A program made the translations under genes and the position numbers. 64,000 bases of DNA from Pseudomonas sp. Seg1. GTDB lineage: Bacteria; Pseudomonadota; Gammaproteobacteria; Pseudomonadales; Pseudomonadaceae. Location: contig NZ_AP021903.1 of NCBI RefSeq assembly GCF_018326005.1, forward strand, positions 5,545,001-5,609,000. The letters are read 5' to 3'. The notes under the pieces were generated by a model. That model was not told the DNA's origin and searched no databases. It saw nothing but the letters and a program-made list of their open reading frames with translations. This document shows positions 1 to 10,440 of the stretch, in pieces. The first letter of the stretch is position 1. Every line of letters starts with the position of its first letter.

Positions 1-37
1 ATCTCAAGGAGTTTTCCGTTTCGACTGCCCCGGAAGT

Positions 38-72
38 GGGGCGAATTATAGACCTCCAGAATCTGCCGTCAA
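38..72 (-). promoter_or_regulatory. Strong leftward sigma-70 promoter, probably of an rRNA operon
   Basis: On the minus strand a -35 TTGACG (67-72) and a perfect -10 TATAAT (45-50) are separated by 16 bp, with an A-rich stretch upstream of the -35 like an UP element. A GCCCC...GGGGC hairpin follows immediately downstream. It points out of the left edge, overlapping the 3' end region of msrQ. From memory, an rRNA operon sits beside the msrPQ homologues in P. aeruginosa, so this is probably an rrn promoter; the rRNA itself is outside the window. Confidence 0.6.
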
Positions 73-75
73 CCG

Positions 76-699
76 TTAATTTCGCTTTTCTTGCAGAATC
101 TGTTTTTTAGCCAATAAACGCGGGATTCGACGTGCAACAGGAGGAAGGCGCAGCAAAAGAAGCAGTCCGCCGATAAAGGCATAAATTGCCCATTCCTTGA
201 GATCAGCCCGAACGATCCACAGCATGTGCAGCAATCCCAGCCCCAGAATCACGTAAACCAGCCGATGTAACTTCTTCCAGCGAGCACCTAACCGGCGCTG
301 ACTGTAGCGATTGGAAGTCACCGCCAGAGCTAACAGCCCAAGGAAACCCAGCGTCCCGACAATAATGTACGGCCGCTTCCGCAGCTCAACACCCAGTTGT
401 GACCAATCAAATCCCAGGATAAATGCCAAATAGCTGCACAAGTGCAAAACCACATAGGCAAAACACCAAAGCCCCAACTGCCGGCGAACAGCGATCCACC
501 CCGCCCAACCGGTCATTTTCTGCAAAGGCGTCATGCTCAAGGTGATCAATAACAGCACCAATGTCCCAAGCCCCAAGCGATCAACCAGCACCTTGCCAGG
601 GTCAGGCCCAAGCAAATCCGCAAAAGCCTGATAGAACCACAGCAATGGCCAGACCGCCGCCGCAATGAAAACGCCTACACGCCATAACGGATATCGCAT
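76..699 (-). CDS. msrQ: MsrQ, heme-binding membrane subunit of the MsrPQ methionine sulfoxide reductase
   Basis: The 207-residue product is a polytopic inner-membrane protein with about six hydrophobic segments, of the YedZ/ferric-reductase-like family. Histidines at 86, 145 and 158 lie in helices and are the expected heme ligands. MsrQ passes electrons from the quinone pool or flavin reductase to periplasmic MsrP, which repairs oxidised methionines. The start codon shares one base with the msrP stop codon (TGATG), so the pair is translationally coupled. Length and order are typical for the family. Confidence 0.95.
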   Translation of the reverse strand: MRYPLWRVGVFIAAAVWPLLWFYQAFADLLGPDPGKVLVDRLGLGTLVLLLITLSMTPLQKMTGWAGWIAVRRQLGLWCFAYVVLHLCSYLAFILGFDWSQLGVELRKRPYIIVGTLGFLGLLALAVTSNRYSQRRLGARWKKLHRLVYVILGLGLLHMLWIVRADLKEWAIYAFIGGLLLLLRLPPVARRIPRLLAKKQILQEKRN

Positions 700-1712
700 C
701 AGTAGTTCTTCCGCAGATCGAGCCCTGTATATAAAGAAGCAACTTCATCCGCGTAGCCGTTGAACATTTGCGTATCACGCACATTCGGCTTGAACAGACT
801 GTTTGGTAGCCGGCGCTCACGCGCCTGCGTCCAACGCGGGTGATCAACAGTCGGGTTCACATTTGCGTAGAAGCCGTATTCATCGGCCGCAATACTTTGC
901 CAGGTTGTCTTCGGCTGCTCGCTGACCAGACTGATACGCACGATGGATTTCACGCTTTTGAAGCCGTACTTCCATGGCACCACCAAACGCAGTGGCGCGC
1001 CATTTTGATTCGGCAGCTCGCGGCCATACATGCCCACCGCCAGAATCGCCAAAGGATGCATCGCCTCATCCAATCGCAAGCCCTCTACATAAGGCCAGTC
1101 GATCAAAGCAAAACCGGAACGCTGGCCCGGCATGCTCTTGGGATCCTGCAAGGTTTCAAAACGGATGTATTTGGCATTGGAGGTCGGTTCGACTTGCTTG
1201 AGCAACGCCGAAATCGGAAAACCGATCCACGGAATGACCATCGACCAAGCCTCGACACAGCGCAGGCGATAGATACGCTCCTCCAATTGATACGGTTTCA
1301 TGAAGTCTTCCAGCGCATAACGCCCTGGTTTACCTACCTCCCCGTCAACCACCACACTCCACGGTTCGGTTTTCAGCGAGCCAGCATTCGCCGCCGGATC
1401 TCCCTTGTCGGTGCCGAACTCATAGAAGTTGTTGTAATGGGTTGCATCTTTATAAGGCGTGACCGCCTCATCCTTGACGCTGACTGCGCCCCACTTAGTA
1501 GAGGGCAGTTTCTCGGCAAACCATGCAGGCGCTTTGCCCGGCTCGACATCGGCATACCGCGCCGCGTCGTCGGCATTGGCCCAGCGAGGCAGACTACTGA
1601 CGGCGATACCGGCAGCCGTGGCCCCAAGCAATTGGCGGCGAGACAGATAAATGGATTCAGGCGTGACATCCGACTCGTGGCAGTCAGACGCTTTAGGGAT
1701 TTTGATCAACAT
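699..1712 (-). CDS. msrP: MsrP, periplasmic molybdopterin methionine sulfoxide reductase catalytic subunit
   Basis: The 337-residue protein reduces methionine sulfoxide in periplasmic proteins with a molybdopterin cofactor. A twin-arginine signal ([12 protein letters not shown], about residues 23-34) sends it folded through Tat. Cys152 in the RLRCVEAW motif is the expected molybdenum ligand. The reading frame continues upstream to an ATG at 1748, but the ATG at 1712 has a purine-rich site (CGGAG) before it and gives the usual family length. It is followed directly by msrQ. Confidence 0.94.
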   Translation of the reverse strand: MLIKIPKASDCHESDVTPESIYLSRRQLLGATAAGIAVSSLPRWANADDAARYADVEPGKAPAWFAEKLPSTKWGAVSVKDEAVTPYKDATHYNNFYEFGTDKGDPAANAGSLKTEPWSVVVDGEVGKPGRYALEDFMKPYQLEERIYRLRCVEAWSMVIPWIGFPISALLKQVEPTSNAKYIRFETLQDPKSMPGQRSGFALIDWPYVEGLRLDEAMHPLAILAVGMYGRELPNQNGAPLRLVVPWKYGFKSVKSIVRISLVSEQPKTTWQSIAADEYGFYANVNPTVDHPRWTQARERRLPNSLFKPNVRDTQMFNGYADEVASLYTGLDLRKNY

Positions 1713-1775
1713 GACAACTCCGCAGCTTTGGAGGACTGATGCACCCATAGACTGCGGAGTATGAGGGAAATTACA

Positions 1776-2633
1776 TCACTCGACGTTTTTGTGCCGACGA
1801 AGATGTAAAAGGTACTGAATCGGTCCCGAAGCCGCATAGGCGAGGAACACCAGCAGTAGAATGCGCGGCGGATCGCTGAAGACCACGGCGAACACCAACA
1901 CGACTGCGAGAATCGCAACGAAAGGTACGCGCCCTTTCAGGTCCAGCTCCTTGAAGCTGTTGTACTTGATGTTGCTGACCATCAGCATGCCGGCCGCCGC
2001 CACCATCAGCGCGACCAGGAAGGACATCTTCGAACCCTGAATGCCGTAATCGCTGAACGCCCAGACGATGCCCGCCACCACTCCGGCCGCTGCGGGGCTG
2101 GCCAGACCGATGAAGTAACGCTTGTCCGCGGTACCAACCTGAGTGTTGAAGCGCGCCAGGCGCAAGGCTGCACCGGCTACATAGATGAAGGCAACCATCC
2201 AGCCGACTTTGCCCATGTCACCCAATGCCCAGCCAAACGCCAGCAACGCCGGCGCAACCCCAAAAGCAACCATATCCGACAGCGAGTCATACTCGGCGCC
2301 GAACGCACTTTGCGTATTGGTCATGCGCGCCACGCGGCCGTCGAGACCGTCGAGCACCATGGCGACGAAAATCGCGATCGCAGCAAACGCGAAGTACTTG
2401 CTCGCGTTGGCGGAGTCCCCGGCGCTCAAGGCAGCCTGGGCACTCATCGAGTTGATGATGGAATAGAAGCCTGCGAACAGGTTGGCAGTGGTGAACAGAT
2501 TCGGCAGCAGATAGATACCACGATGCCGGACTTTACGACCTTCTGCGTCGTGCCCTTCTTCGATGTGTTCATCGATGGGCAGCAGGCTTTCGGCGTCAGA
2601 AGCCTTGTTCGGCTCTTCGGGACGTTCGCTCAT
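1776..2633 (-). CDS. pssA: CDP-diacylglycerol--serine O-phosphatidyltransferase
   Basis: This membrane enzyme makes phosphatidylserine from CDP-diacylglycerol and serine, the first step to phosphatidylethanolamine. The CDP-alcohol phosphotransferase signature is visible (DGLDGRVAR near residues 95-103, followed by the G...D...D part). Several hydrophobic helices follow. It is the multi-helix type, not the soluble E. coli type. Two starts lie six bases apart; the ATG at 2633 is preferred because the AAGG site is then 8 bases upstream, whereas for 2639 it is only 2 bases away. It lies downstream of ilvC behind a terminator. Confidence 0.92.
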   Translation of the reverse strand: MSERPEEPNKASDAESLLPIDEHIEEGHDAEGRKVRHRGIYLLPNLFTTANLFAGFYSIINSMSAQAALSAGDSANASKYFAFAAIAIFVAMVLDGLDGRVARMTNTQSAFGAEYDSLSDMVAFGVAPALLAFGWALGDMGKVGWMVAFIYVAGAALRLARFNTQVGTADKRYFIGLASPAAAGVVAGIVWAFSDYGIQGSKMSFLVALMVAAAGMLMVSNIKYNSFKELDLKGRVPFVAILAVVLVFAVVFSDPPRILLLVFLAYAASGPIQYLLHLRRHKNVE

Positions 2634-2733
2634 GGACATTACCTTGCAACGGTTTGGAAAAATTCGACAGGTGTCTGGGACGACGGTTCGGCCACAAACG
2701 ATGCAGCTTTATACCAGAACCACCGGCGCAAAC

Positions 2734-2762
2734 GAAAAAACGCGGCCGAGGCCGCGTTTTTC
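2734..2762 (-). terminator. Intrinsic terminator after ilvC
   Basis: A GC-rich stem (CGCGGC / GCCGCG with a CGAG loop) is flanked by A and T runs on both sides, so it can work in either direction. It separates ilvC from pssA and closes the ilvIHC unit. Confidence 0.85.
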
Positions 2763-2779
2763 GTACAAGGGACGACGAC

Positions 2780-3844
<1,065 letters not shown>

Positions 3845-4336
3845 TTAGATGCTGAGTACTTTGTCGCCGCGGGCAATGCCAGTCACGCCGCTACGGACGG
3901 TTTCCAGAATCGATGCGGTGCCGATGGACTGAATGAAGCTGTCGAGCTTGTCGCTGGTACCGGTCAATTGAACGGTATACACGCTGGCACTGACATCGAC
4001 GATCTGTCCACGGTAAATATCGGTAGTGCGTTTGATCTCGGCGCGCTGGGCGCCAGTGGCCTTGACCTTGACCAGCATCAGTTCGCGCTCGATGTGAGCA
4101 CTTTCCGACAGGTCCACCAGCTTGACCACTTCGATCAGCTTGTTCAGGTTTTTGGTGATCTGCTCGATGATTTCATCGTGACCAACGGTGGTCAGCGTCA
4201 GACGCGACAGGGTCGGGTCTTCGGTCGGGGCCACGGTCAGGCTTTCGATGTTGTAGTTGCGCTGCGAGAACAGGCCGACTACGCGAGACAAAGCGCCGGG
4301 TTCGTTTTCCAGAAGCAGGGAAATAATGTGCCGCAT
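3845..4336 (-). CDS. ilvH: Acetolactate synthase small (regulatory) subunit
   Basis: The 163-residue regulatory subunit carries an N-terminal ACT domain (MRHIISLLLENEPGALSRVV) that binds valine and a C-terminal ACT-like half. It raises the activity of IlvI and confers feedback inhibition. The ATG at 4336 is chosen because it starts the ACT domain exactly and lies 2 bases after the ilvI stop codon; an in-frame ATG at 4366 would overlap ilvI and add ten unrelated residues. Confidence 0.95.
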   Translation of the reverse strand: MRHIISLLLENEPGALSRVVGLFSQRNYNIESLTVAPTEDPTLSRLTLTTVGHDEIIEQITKNLNKLIEVVKLVDLSESAHIERELMLVKVKATGAQRAEIKRTTDIYRGQIVDVSASVYTVQLTGTSDKLDSFIQSIGTASILETVRSGVTGIARGDKVLSI

Positions 4337-4338
4337 GA

Positions 4339-6063
4339 TTAAGTACGCTCCGTCTTGCTCAGCCACATATCGCGCATGGAGCCGTCTTTGATCTGCATCG
4401 GGTAGACGTGCTCGCTGGTGTCGACCGAAATATCCAGCACGACCAGACGATCCTTCATGGCGAACGCCTCTGCCATCTGCGACTTCAAGTCTTTCGAGTC
4501 GGTGATGCGCATGCCAACGTGACCATAAGCTTCAGCCAGTTTGACGAAGTCAGGCAGCGATTCCATGTACGAGTGCGAGTGACGGCTGCCGTAGCTCATG
4601 TCCTGCCACTGACGAACCATCCCCAGAACACCGTTGTTCAGGATGACGATTTTCACTGGCAAGCCATATTGCAGGCAGGTCGACAGCTCCTGGATGTTCA
4701 TCTGGATGCTGCCTTCGCCGGTGACGCAGGCAACGTCGTCTTCCGGGAAGCTCAACTTGATGCCCATGGCCGCCGGGAAACCGAAGCCCATGGTGCCCAG
4801 ACCACCGGAGTTGATCCAGCGGTTCGGCTTGTTGAACGTGTAGTACTGCGCAGCGAACATCTGGTGCTGGCCCACATCGGAAGTGATAAAGGCATCGCCC
4901 TTGGTCACTTCGCACAGGGTTTCGATCACGGTCTGCGGCTTGATCTTGCTGCCGTCGCCCTTGTCGTAAGGGAACAGGCCGCGATCACCGCGCCATTCAT
5001 CCACCTGCTTCCACCAACTGGCCACGGACTCCTTGTTCGGGGTCTCGCCGATTTCCTTGAGGATCGCGACCATTTCGGTCAGCACGCTCTCGACCGGACC
5101 AACGATTGGCACGTCGGCCTTGATGGTCTTGGAAATCGAAGCCGGGTCGATGTCGATGTGGATGATCTTGGCGTTCGGGCAGAACTTCGATGCGCCGTTG
5201 ATCACGCGATCGTCGAAACGCGCGCCGACAGCGAGGATCACGTCAGCGTGGTGCATCGCCAGGTTGGCGGTGTAGCTGCCATGCATGCCGAGCATGCCGA
5301 TGAACTGACGATCAGTACCCGGGAAACCACCCAGGCCCATCAACGTGTTGGTCACGGGCAGGTTGAGCATTTTTGCCAGCTCGGTCAGCGGTGCGGAACC
5401 GTTGCCGAGGATTACGCCGCCGCCGGAGTACAGCACTGGGCGCTTGGCCGCCAGAAGCATTTCTGCCGCCTTGCGGATTTGCCCGGAGTGACCGCGAACG
5501 GCCGGGCTGTAGGAACGCAGCTTGGCTTTCTTCGGGAAGATGTATTCGAACTTCTCGGCCGGGTTGGTCATGTCTTTCGGAATATCGACCACGACCGGGC
5601 CCGGACGACCGGATTGCGCCAGGTAGAAGGCCTTCTTCATGACTTCCGGGATTTCCGAAGCGTGCTTGATCATGAAGCTGTGCTTCACGATCGGCCGGGA
5701 GATACCGATCATGTCGGTTTCCTGGAACGCGTCGGTGCCGACCATGGTGCTTGGCACCTGACCGGAAATGATCACCATCGGAATCGAATCCATATAGGCC
5801 GTGGCGATACCGGTGATGGCGTTTGTGGCGCCTGGACCGGAAGTCACCAATACCACGCCGGCTTTACCGGTGGCACGGGCGTAGCCGTCAGCCATATGGG
5901 TCGCCGCTTGTTCGTGACGAACCAGGATGTGAGTCACTTCCGGTTCTTTGAACAGGGCATCGTAAACATGCAGGAGAGCACCACCCGGGTACCCGTAGAT
6001 ATATTTGACGCCTTCGTCACGCAAGAAGCGGACGAGCATCTCACCGCCAGATAAAAGCTCCAC
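4339..6063 (-). CDS. ilvI: Acetolactate synthase large (catalytic) subunit
   Basis: The thiamine-diphosphate enzyme condenses pyruvate to acetolactate or with 2-ketobutyrate to acetohydroxybutyrate. The catalytic Glu region and central domain are intact. The ThDP/Mg motif reads [14 protein letters not shown], with Glu where E. coli IlvI has Asp (GDG); I believe other pseudomonads share this. A GTG at 6063 is preferred as start (574 residues) because AGAGG lies 8 bases upstream; a GTG nine bases further upstream has no room for a ribosome site. Confidence 0.95.
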   Translation of the reverse strand: MELLSGGEMLVRFLRDEGVKYIYGYPGGALLHVYDALFKEPEVTHILVRHEQAATHMADGYARATGKAGVVLVTSGPGATNAITGIATAYMDSIPMVIISGQVPSTMVGTDAFQETDMIGISRPIVKHSFMIKHASEIPEVMKKAFYLAQSGRPGPVVVDIPKDMTNPAEKFEYIFPKKAKLRSYSPAVRGHSGQIRKAAEMLLAAKRPVLYSGGGVILGNGSAPLTELAKMLNLPVTNTLMGLGGFPGTDRQFIGMLGMHGSYTANLAMHHADVILAVGARFDDRVINGASKFCPNAKIIHIDIDPASISKTIKADVPIVGPVESVLTEMVAILKEIGETPNKESVASWWKQVDEWRGDRGLFPYDKGDGSKIKPQTVIETLCEVTKGDAFITSDVGQHQMFAAQYYTFNKPNRWINSGGLGTMGFGFPAAMGIKLSFPEDDVACVTGEGSIQMNIQELSTCLQYGLPVKIVILNNGVLGMVRQWQDMSYGSRHSHSYMESLPDFVKLAEAYGHVGMRITDSKDLKSQMAEAFAMKDRLVVLDISVDTSEHVYPMQIKDGSMRDMWLSKTERT

Positions 6064-6462
6064 GTTGTTCACCTCTAAAACGCCAGAATACCGTCCACAA
6101 AAAAGGGGCGGGTCTTAATAGGTTTACTTCTCGGCAGAGCATGAGCGACGGTGGTCGCCGACTACGTCAGCACTGACTGAGCAAGTATTGGGATCGTCCC
6201 AAGTGTTGCGGGCCTTTCCCACCCAGCGCGAGGTAACGCGTTGCGGGTGTAACAGGTCGGCGCGGATGTGCGCCTCATGATCTACCGAGTGGGTCTGCTT
6301 CTGGCAGTCCCTCTACAGCGGACTTTGGATTCTTCTGTTTCGCCCTCTCCAAGTCAAGCCGTCTATGTGCTTAATTGTGGGTAAGCACATGAGAACGCAA
6401 GAAAAAACCTGAAAACCGCTACTCTGTTAGTGTCAATTGCGCAATTTTGCCAAGGAATCAGC
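6064..6462. promoter_or_regulatory. Divergent intergenic region and long ilvIH leader
   Basis: This roughly 400-bp gap separates ilvI from the divergent DUF4124 gene. On the minus strand there is a -35-like TTGACT near 6355 and a leader of up to about 270 bases. Hairpin candidates are TTGGGA/TCCCAA (6188-6202) and GTCAG/CTGAC (6166-6177). A perfect 9-bp inverted repeat ATGTGCTTA / TAAGCACAT with 8-bp spacer lies at 6365-6390. No run of Val, Leu or Ile codons typical of an attenuator leader peptide was recognised. I cannot assign a known RNA family. Confidence 0.4.
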
Positions 6463-6879
6463 ATGCGAACGCTCCTCCTCACTCTGCTGATCGGCCTCAG
6501 CCCGTGGTGCATGGCCGCTCAAATCTACAAATGGGTCGACACCCAAGGTGTCACGCACTTCGATGCGCAGCCGCCACGGGGTCAGCCTTCCACCACCGTG
6601 CAGACACCCTCCTCGCCTGTGCCGAAACATGCGGCGATGCCGGGTAGCGGCGCGCTCGGTGATCAGAAGGCAATCGATGACAAAGTGAAGAAGCAGGTCG
6701 CAGACCAACAGGCGCAGCTCAAACAGTTTTGCGAGCAGGCACGCACCAATCTTGCGCAGTTGCAGAACAATCCGCGTTTGAGGGAGGAAGTGGAGGGGCA
6801 ATTGCGCAGGTTGGATGATGCACAGCGTCAGGAGCGCATCGTAGAAGCGCAGAAGCAGATAGCAGAAAACTGCCAGTGA
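6463..6879 (+). CDS. DUF4124 domain-containing exported protein
   Basis: The 138-residue protein starts with a signal peptide (about residues 1-22, cleavage after MAA), followed by the DUF4124 signature IYKWVDTQGVTHFDAQPP and a glutamine-rich probable coiled-coil C-terminus. DUF4124 proteins are small periplasmic proteins of unknown role. The ATG at 6463 has AAGGA 7 bases upstream; a GTG at 6430 would bury the signal peptide. Confidence 0.85.
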   Translation: MRTLLLTLLIGLSPWCMAAQIYKWVDTQGVTHFDAQPPRGQPSTTVQTPSSPVPKHAAMPGSGALGDQKAIDDKVKKQVADQQAQLKQFCEQARTNLAQLQNNPRLREEVEGQLRRLDDAQRQERIVEAQKQIAENCQ

Positions 6880-6897
6880 TGACTGGCAGCTTCCGGG

Positions 6898-7236
6898 TTA
6901 GCGCGAGGCGGTGATCAGCAGGTCGAACTCTTTGAGCAGCACCTGCAGCTGTCGATCCTTGCCCTGCACGTTGCGCTGGGCGAAGACCATTTCGGCCATC
7001 TCCTGAATGCCCGAGGCATTCGGCAACGGCAGATCCTGCTCGAGGATCATCTTCATCCGCGGCAGGAAGATCCATTGCAGCCACTGCTCGAAATCAAGCG
7101 TGTCGACCGAAAACGGCTCGACACTGCTCAAGGCTTCGACCGATGGCTGAACTTCATCCCACCATCCCTGTGTGCGCAGTTCACGCTCGATCAACAGCAA
7201 CTGATCGGCGATTTTCGGGAAACGGGCATCCATCAC
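6898..7236 (-). CDS. YqcC family protein
   Basis: The 112-residue product matches the YqcC family: an N-terminal helical part with WW and a conserved FEQWLQWIFLPRMKMIL block. In enterobacteria the gene sits beside truC (tRNA pseudouridine synthase), but the function is unknown. The start overlaps the stop of the upstream lipoprotein gene by 4 bases. A second Met one codon later is an equally possible start. Confidence 0.85.
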   Translation of the reverse strand: MMDARFPKIADQLLLIERELRTQGWWDEVQPSVEALSSVEPFSVDTLDFEQWLQWIFLPRMKMILEQDLPLPNASGIQEMAEMVFAQRNVQGKDRQLQVLLKEFDLLITASR

Positions 7237-7982
7237 AGCGAGACCTTGGCCTTCTGACGGGCCTGTGCTGCGCCAGCGGAGTCACCTTGTTTCTCCCGGG
7301 ACTGAGCGATGATCTCCCACAGATTGGCCTGCAAGTCCGGACGGCCGTTGGCCATGGTCAGCGCACGGCGAGCGAATTGCTCGGCTTGCGGCGCATCGCC
7401 TTGAGCCATGCGCACCTGCGCCAGACGATAGAGCACTTGCGGCTCACGCGGCGCGACACGCTGCGCGCGCTCCAGACTGGAAGACGCACCGTTCAGGTCG
7501 CCACCGGCCTGTTGCTGTTGAGCGGTGGTCAGCAGGGCAAGCACCGGGCCGTCCAGTTGCTCGTCCGCCGACAGACCGCCGCCACTGCTAGCGGAAGGAA
7601 TACCACTCGGTGTCGAAGGCATGCTGTAGCTGCCAGTGTTGATCGGCGCCGACTCGACCGGCGAAGGATTGTAAGGCCCCGGCGTGATACCGCCCGACGC
7701 CGGACCCGGCACGATCGGCGAAGCACTGATCGGTGCGGATGTCGTCGCACCGCCCCCCGGCACCATCACCACCACACCGGTATCACCTTGCGGAATGGCT
7801 TGAGTCTGAGCCTGCGCAGGACGCTTGACCGTCGTTTGACGGAAGCCACCATTGGCCGAAATGCGCTCGCTGTTGGACACCGCCGTACCCGAATCGACCA
7901 CTGGGATCGAACCACGCTGTACGGTAGAGCAGCCGCTGAGCAAAGCCACGGCGGTCACCGCTGGAATCAACCACTTGTTCAC
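7233..7982 (-). CDS. Tetratricopeptide-repeat lipoprotein
   Basis: The 249-residue protein begins with a lipoprotein signal ending in LLSGC, so it should be lipidated at Cys18. A low-complexity Pro/Gly/Ser linker (about residues 60-135) leads to a TPR-like helical C-terminus (residues about 140-245). TPR lipoproteins often scaffold envelope machines. It lies directly downstream of mrcB (16 bp gap) and overlaps the YqcC gene by 4 bp, so mrcB, lipoprotein and YqcC are probably one operon. It could aid the peptidoglycan synthase, as other lipoproteins do, but this is inference. Confidence 0.85.
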   Translation of the reverse strand: MNKWLIPAVTAVALLSGCSTVQRGSIPVVDSGTAVSNSERISANGGFRQTTVKRPAQAQTQAIPQGDTGVVVMVPGGGATTSAPISASPIVPGPASGGITPGPYNPSPVESAPINTGSYSMPSTPSGIPSASSGGGLSADEQLDGPVLALLTTAQQQQAGGDLNGASSSLERAQRVAPREPQVLYRLAQVRMAQGDAPQAEQFARRALTMANGRPDLQANLWEIIAQSREKQGDSAGAAQARQKAKVSL

Positions 7983-7998
7983 TTGAAATCCTCTTTGC

Positions 7999-10350
7999 TT
8001 AATTCATCCAGCCCTTGACCCAATCCATCACCGATTCGCCGCTGGCAGGTGTTTCACCTGCACATGCGGCGCCGGGTGGCGGTTCGCTGCCGCGAATATA
8101 CGGCATCTGCACCGCCCCCGGGCAGTTGGCATCGGAGCCTTGCCCGGTACGCGAATCGACCCACGCCTGTACGACATTGTCTGGCTGCGGCATGTCCAGC
8201 GGCAGCGGATCGGCCTTGCGCATGAAACTGGTCCAGACCTGCAACGCACCGGTGGCACCGGTGAACGGCGTCTTGCCGTTGTCGTCACGCCCCAGCCACA
8301 CCACCGCCAGCAGATCCTGACTGAACCCGGCGAACCAGCTGTCACGCGAGTCGTTACTGGTCCCGGTCTTGCCGGCCAGGTTGAGGGTTTTCGGCAGCAC
8401 GTTATAAACCGAACTGCCGGTACCTTCGCGCATGACCCGCTGCATGGCGTTCTGGATCAGGTAGATGGAAGCGGGATCGAAACGCTGCTGAATCTGGAAC
8501 GGATAACGCTTGAGCGGCTCACCTTCGGCGGTCAGTACGCTGCGAATCCCGCGCATCGGCGTATTGAAACCACCGTTGGCCAGGGTCTGATACATGGTCG
8601 CCACTTCGATCGGGGTCATGCCACCGGCACCCAGCAACATCGATGGATAGGCCGGGAATTCGCGTGTCACGCCCAGACGCGCCAAAGTCTTCAGCACATT
8701 TGGCACACCGACTTCGAGTCCGAGGCGCGAGGTCGAAAGGTTGTAGGAGTGGGCCAAACCTTGATAGAGGAATACGGTGCCGTGGGAACGGCGATCATAG
8801 TTCTGCGGCTTCCACACCTGACCGTCCGCGCCTTTGACTGACAGCGGATCATCTGACAGCCAACTGGTCAGCGTGTAATGGCTCGGTTTCTCCAGCGCGG
8901 TCAGATACACCGCCGGCTTGATCAACGAGCCGATCGGCCGCACCGCATCCAGCGCCCGGTTGAAGCCGGCATAACTCGCCTGTCGGCTGCCGATCATCGC
9001 CTGGACTTCGCCAGTTTCCGGATTGGTTACGACCATCGCCGCTTCAACGTCATCGGAGCCTTTGCGCCCGGCCAGACGTTTAAAGGTGTCGTTGACCGAC
9101 GCCTCGGCCTTCATCTGCAGGATCGGGTCGAAACTGGTGAAGATCCGCAGGCCTTCTTCGGTCAAGTCTTCGTCGCGATAATCTTCGCGCAACTGACGTT
9201 TGACCAGATCGATAAAGCCCGGGAAGGAGCTGTCGGCGAGTTTGCCGCGAGTGGTCACACCCAGCGGCATTTTCTTCGCCGCTTCAACCTGCTCGGCCGT
9301 TGCCACACCTTGCTGCTCAAGTACGTCGAGTACCAGATTGCGGCGCTCAAGCGCACGCTCCGGGTTGCGACGCGGGTTGTAGTAGGACGGGCCCTTGACC
9401 ATGCCGACCAGCAACGCAACCTGATGCAGTTTCAGCTCGGACAATGGCTGACCGAAGAAGAACTGGCTGGCCAGACCGAAGCCGTGCACCGCACGCTGGC
9501 CGTCCTGACCGACAAAGACCTCATTGAGGTAGGCCTCAAGGATTTCCTTCTTGTCGTAATGCACTTCCAGCAGCATCGCCATCATGGCTTCGGTGAGCTT
9601 GCGGCTGAGGCTGCGTTCGCCAGTCAGGTAGAAGTTTTTCACCAACTGCTGCGTCAGCGTACTGCCGCCCTGAGTCATCTTGCCGCCGGAGGTGTTGACC
9701 CAGATCGCACGTGCAATCGATTTCGGTGACACGCCCCAGTGGCTGTAGAAGTCGCGGTCTTCGACGGCGACCAGGGTTTCCAGCAGGTACGGCGGCACCT
9801 GATCGAGCTTGATCAGAATGCGGTCTTCGAGATTCTTCGGATAAATCCCGCCGATCATCAGCGGTTCCAGTCGCACCACCGACAGCTTGGAGCCATTGGT
9901 CGCCGACAGCTCGGCGACGTAATCACCCGAGAAACGCACGCGCACCGGCTGCGCTTTTTCCAGTCCTTCATAGAACTGGAAGCCACGGGTATTCAAATCG
10001 ACGGTGTTGCCGGAAACCGCTGCGGCGCCCGGGCCATTGCTGACGGCTTCACGGCGATAGCCGAGGGCATCGAGTTCGGTGAGGAAATCGTCCTTGCTGA
10101 GCTTTTGTCCGACGAACAGCTCGAGCGGGCGCGCGTACACCTTGGCCGGGATGGTCCAGCGCTTGCCGGAGAACTTCTCCTGCACCACGGCATCGAGGTA
10201 AACGGCGAAGCCGGCCAGCACCACAAGGCCGACCAGACTGAGTTTAATGGCCCAGCTCAGCCATGGGCGCAGGCCCTTGGATGGTGGTTTTTTCTTGGTA
10301 CGGGGGATCGAGTTCGAGTCATGGCGGCGGATTATACGCACTTTATTCAT
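7999..10350 (-). CDS. mrcB: Penicillin-binding protein 1B (bifunctional transglycosylase/transpeptidase); start disturbed
   Basis: The enzyme polymerises and cross-links peptidoglycan at the inner membrane. In order: a short cytoplasmic tail, one transmembrane helix, a UB2H-like region, GT51 (EDRDFYSHWG, TQGGSTLTQQLVKN) and transpeptidase (GSLIKP, SYNLS, KTGTSND). The expected start for Pseudomonas (MTRTRSPR then TKKKPPSKG) would be the ATG at 10322, but a run of five Cs at about 10302-10306 puts that ATG in the wrong frame; six Cs would restore it. The listed start (ATG at 10350) is the nearest in-frame one, giving an unusual MNKVRIIRRHDSNSIP leader. All catalytic parts are intact. Confidence 0.88.
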   Translation of the reverse strand: MNKVRIIRRHDSNSIPRTKKKPPSKGLRPWLSWAIKLSLVGLVVLAGFAVYLDAVVQEKFSGKRWTIPAKVYARPLELFVGQKLSKDDFLTELDALGYRREAVSNGPGAAAVSGNTVDLNTRGFQFYEGLEKAQPVRVRFSGDYVAELSATNGSKLSVVRLEPLMIGGIYPKNLEDRILIKLDQVPPYLLETLVAVEDRDFYSHWGVSPKSIARAIWVNTSGGKMTQGGSTLTQQLVKNFYLTGERSLSRKLTEAMMAMLLEVHYDKKEILEAYLNEVFVGQDGQRAVHGFGLASQFFFGQPLSELKLHQVALLVGMVKGPSYYNPRRNPERALERRNLVLDVLEQQGVATAEQVEAAKKMPLGVTTRGKLADSSFPGFIDLVKRQLREDYRDEDLTEEGLRIFTSFDPILQMKAEASVNDTFKRLAGRKGSDDVEAAMVVTNPETGEVQAMIGSRQASYAGFNRALDAVRPIGSLIKPAVYLTALEKPSHYTLTSWLSDDPLSVKGADGQVWKPQNYDRRSHGTVFLYQGLAHSYNLSTSRLGLEVGVPNVLKTLARLGVTREFPAYPSMLLGAGGMTPIEVATMYQTLANGGFNTPMRGIRSVLTAEGEPLKRYPFQIQQRFDPASIYLIQNAMQRVMREGTGSSVYNVLPKTLNLAGKTGTSNDSRDSWFAGFSQDLLAVVWLGRDDNGKTPFTGATGALQVWTSFMRKADPLPLDMPQPDNVVQAWVDSRTGQGSDANCPGAVQMPYIRGSEPPPGAACAGETPASGESVMDWVKGWMN

Positions 10351-10440
10351 CCTCAACAGGAGCGCTCCGAGGTTTGCGTCGGGCTGGCGAGCGGCCATAA
10401 TGGCGACCTCGAATTTCCCCCAGTCTCTGAAGGATCGCCC

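Noticed and set aside
4408..6054. 548-codon open frame on the plus strand opposite ilvI
   Set aside because: It mirrors the codon structure of ilvI; GC-rich genes of this kind often leave long open frames on the other strand. No family recognised and no ribosome site.
9739..10440. Upstream extension of the phosphotransferase/kinase gene
   Set aside because: It only reads the antisense of mrcB; the GTG at 10441 with AAGGA before it is the real start.
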